From Mucilaginibacter sp. (GTDB lineage: Bacteria > Bacteroidota > Bacteroidia > Sphingobacteriales > Sphingobacteriaceae): a stretch of 7,553 nucleotides of DNA. Shown here piece by piece: positions 6,942 to 7,553 of this stretch (position 1 is its first letter; every line of letters begins with the position of its first letter). The notes beneath the pieces were generated by a model. The model saw only the letters and a program-made list of their open reading frames with translations, did not search any database and was not told the origin of the DNA. Where the stretch lies: assembly GCA_019235595.1 (NCBI GenBank), contig JAFAKI010000126.1, positions 1 to 7,553 of the forward strand. The letters run 5' to 3'. The translations under genes were made by a program, and so were the position numbers.

Positions 6942-7553
6942 ATGGGATTAAAGGCCGCACTGAGCAAAGTATTTGCCGCCCGGGTGAATAAGGATTTGGA
7001 TAATATCCGGAAAAACTCCGTCACGCTGCAGCACAAAACCTTTCATCATTTAATTTCAAGCGCAAAAAATACCGCCTTCGGAAAAGATCATCATTTTGAG
7101 TCGATCAACTCCTATGAAGATTTTAAAAAGCAGGTTCCTATTCGTGATTATGAAGATTTGCGACCATATATTGACCGTGTAACGCATGGGGATCGTGATA
7201 TTCTTTGGCCTGGTAAACCTCAATATTGGGCTAAAACATCAGGCACTACTTCTGGTGTAAAATATATTCCTATCTCGAAAGAGAGCATGCCTGAACACAT
7301 CAAGGCTGCACGAAATGCATTATTGAGCTATATTCACGAAACTGGCAAGGCTGATTTTGTTGATGGCAAAATGATATTTCTGCAAGGCAGCCCGGTATTA
7401 AGTAAAAAGGCGGGAATTTCTGTGGGACGTCTATCAGGCATTGTGGCAAATCTTGTGCCCGCTTATCTGCAAAAGAACCGTTTACCGAGCTACGCCGTAA
7501 ATTGCATTGAGGACTGGGAGCAAAAAGTGGATGCCATTGTAGAAGAAACGCTT
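6942..7553 (+). CDS. GH3-family acyl-adenylating enzyme (auxin-responsive GH3-like), 3' partial
   Basis: The first 204 codons of a gene running off the right edge (the family is usually about 500-600 residues). GH3 proteins belong to the adenylate-forming ANL superfamily; plant members activate a carboxylic acid with ATP and join it to an amino acid, while bacterial members are mostly uncharacterised. Family features seen: an N-terminal helix with LQHKTFHHLI, the stretch NTAFGKDHHF, then F-KKQVPIRDYEDLRPYI, and the ATP-binding loop KTSGTTSGVKYIPIS at 98-112 (SSGTT-type motif). The ATG at 6942 is preceded by an in-frame GTG at 6939 and lies 3 bases after the stop of the membrane protein, so translation is probably coupled. 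A soluble cytoplasmic enzyme is expected. The acid and acceptor cannot be inferred; the acceptor-binding part lies outside the window. Confidence 0.9.
   Translation, partial: MGLKAALSKVFAARVNKDLDNIRKNSVTLQHKTFHHLISSAKNTAFGKDHHFESINSYEDFKKQVPIRDYEDLRPYIDRVTHGDRDILWPGKPQYWAKTSGTTSGVKYIPISKESMPEHIKAARNALLSYIHETGKADFVDGKMIFLQGSPVLSKKAGISVGRLSGIVANLVPAYLQKNRLPSYAVNCIEDWEQKVDAIVEETL

Overview
The window looks like chromosomal DNA from a Bacteroidota bacterium, most likely Sphingobacteriaceae (Mucilaginibacter/Pedobacter-like). This rests on moderate G+C, genes without clear Shine-Dalgarno sequences, a TAnnTTTG-type -7 element, AT-rich TTTGAAAA-type intergenic repeats, and the kinds of protein present. 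The genus is an inference from style, not from a marker gene.

Layout. (1) 1-1168, plus strand: the 3' part of a polysaccharide-deacetylase (NodB-fold) gene whose start, with catalytic motif 1, lies outside the window. (2) 1169-1397: a convergent gap. It holds a decayed C-terminal piece of a TonB-type protein (minus strand, apparently frameshifted), a strong hairpin plus U-tract that is a good intrinsic terminator for the minus-strand gene, and a short direct repeat. (3) 1398-4013, minus strand: a secreted 871-residue M1-family metallopeptidase with a complete zinc site and an extra C-terminal domain of about 210 residues. (4) 4014-4161: a divergent promoter region with a 9+9 bp dyad and a candidate -7 element. 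(5) 4162-5112, plus strand: a polyprenyl-phosphate-type family 2 glycosyltransferase. (6) 5113-5233: an AT-rich gap filled by overlapping inverted repeats. (7) 5234-6202, 6210-6938 and 6942-7553, plus strand: a second family 2 glycosyltransferase with membrane segments, a six-helix membrane protein, and the N-terminal 204 codons of a GH3-family acyl-adenylating enzyme. They are separated by 7 and 3 bases and so are almost certainly one operon.

Working together. The two glycosyltransferases, the membrane protein and the GH3-like enzyme suggest envelope glycan or lipid modification at the inner membrane. The deacetylase and the secreted peptidase act outside the cytoplasm and need not belong to the same pathway. 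I see no phage, insertion sequence, CRISPR, defence or RNA gene. I cannot claim a clearly new system. The least explained parts are the glycosyltransferase-membrane protein-GH3 operon, the extended M1 peptidase, the TonB remnant, and the competing inverted repeats at 5111-5220.
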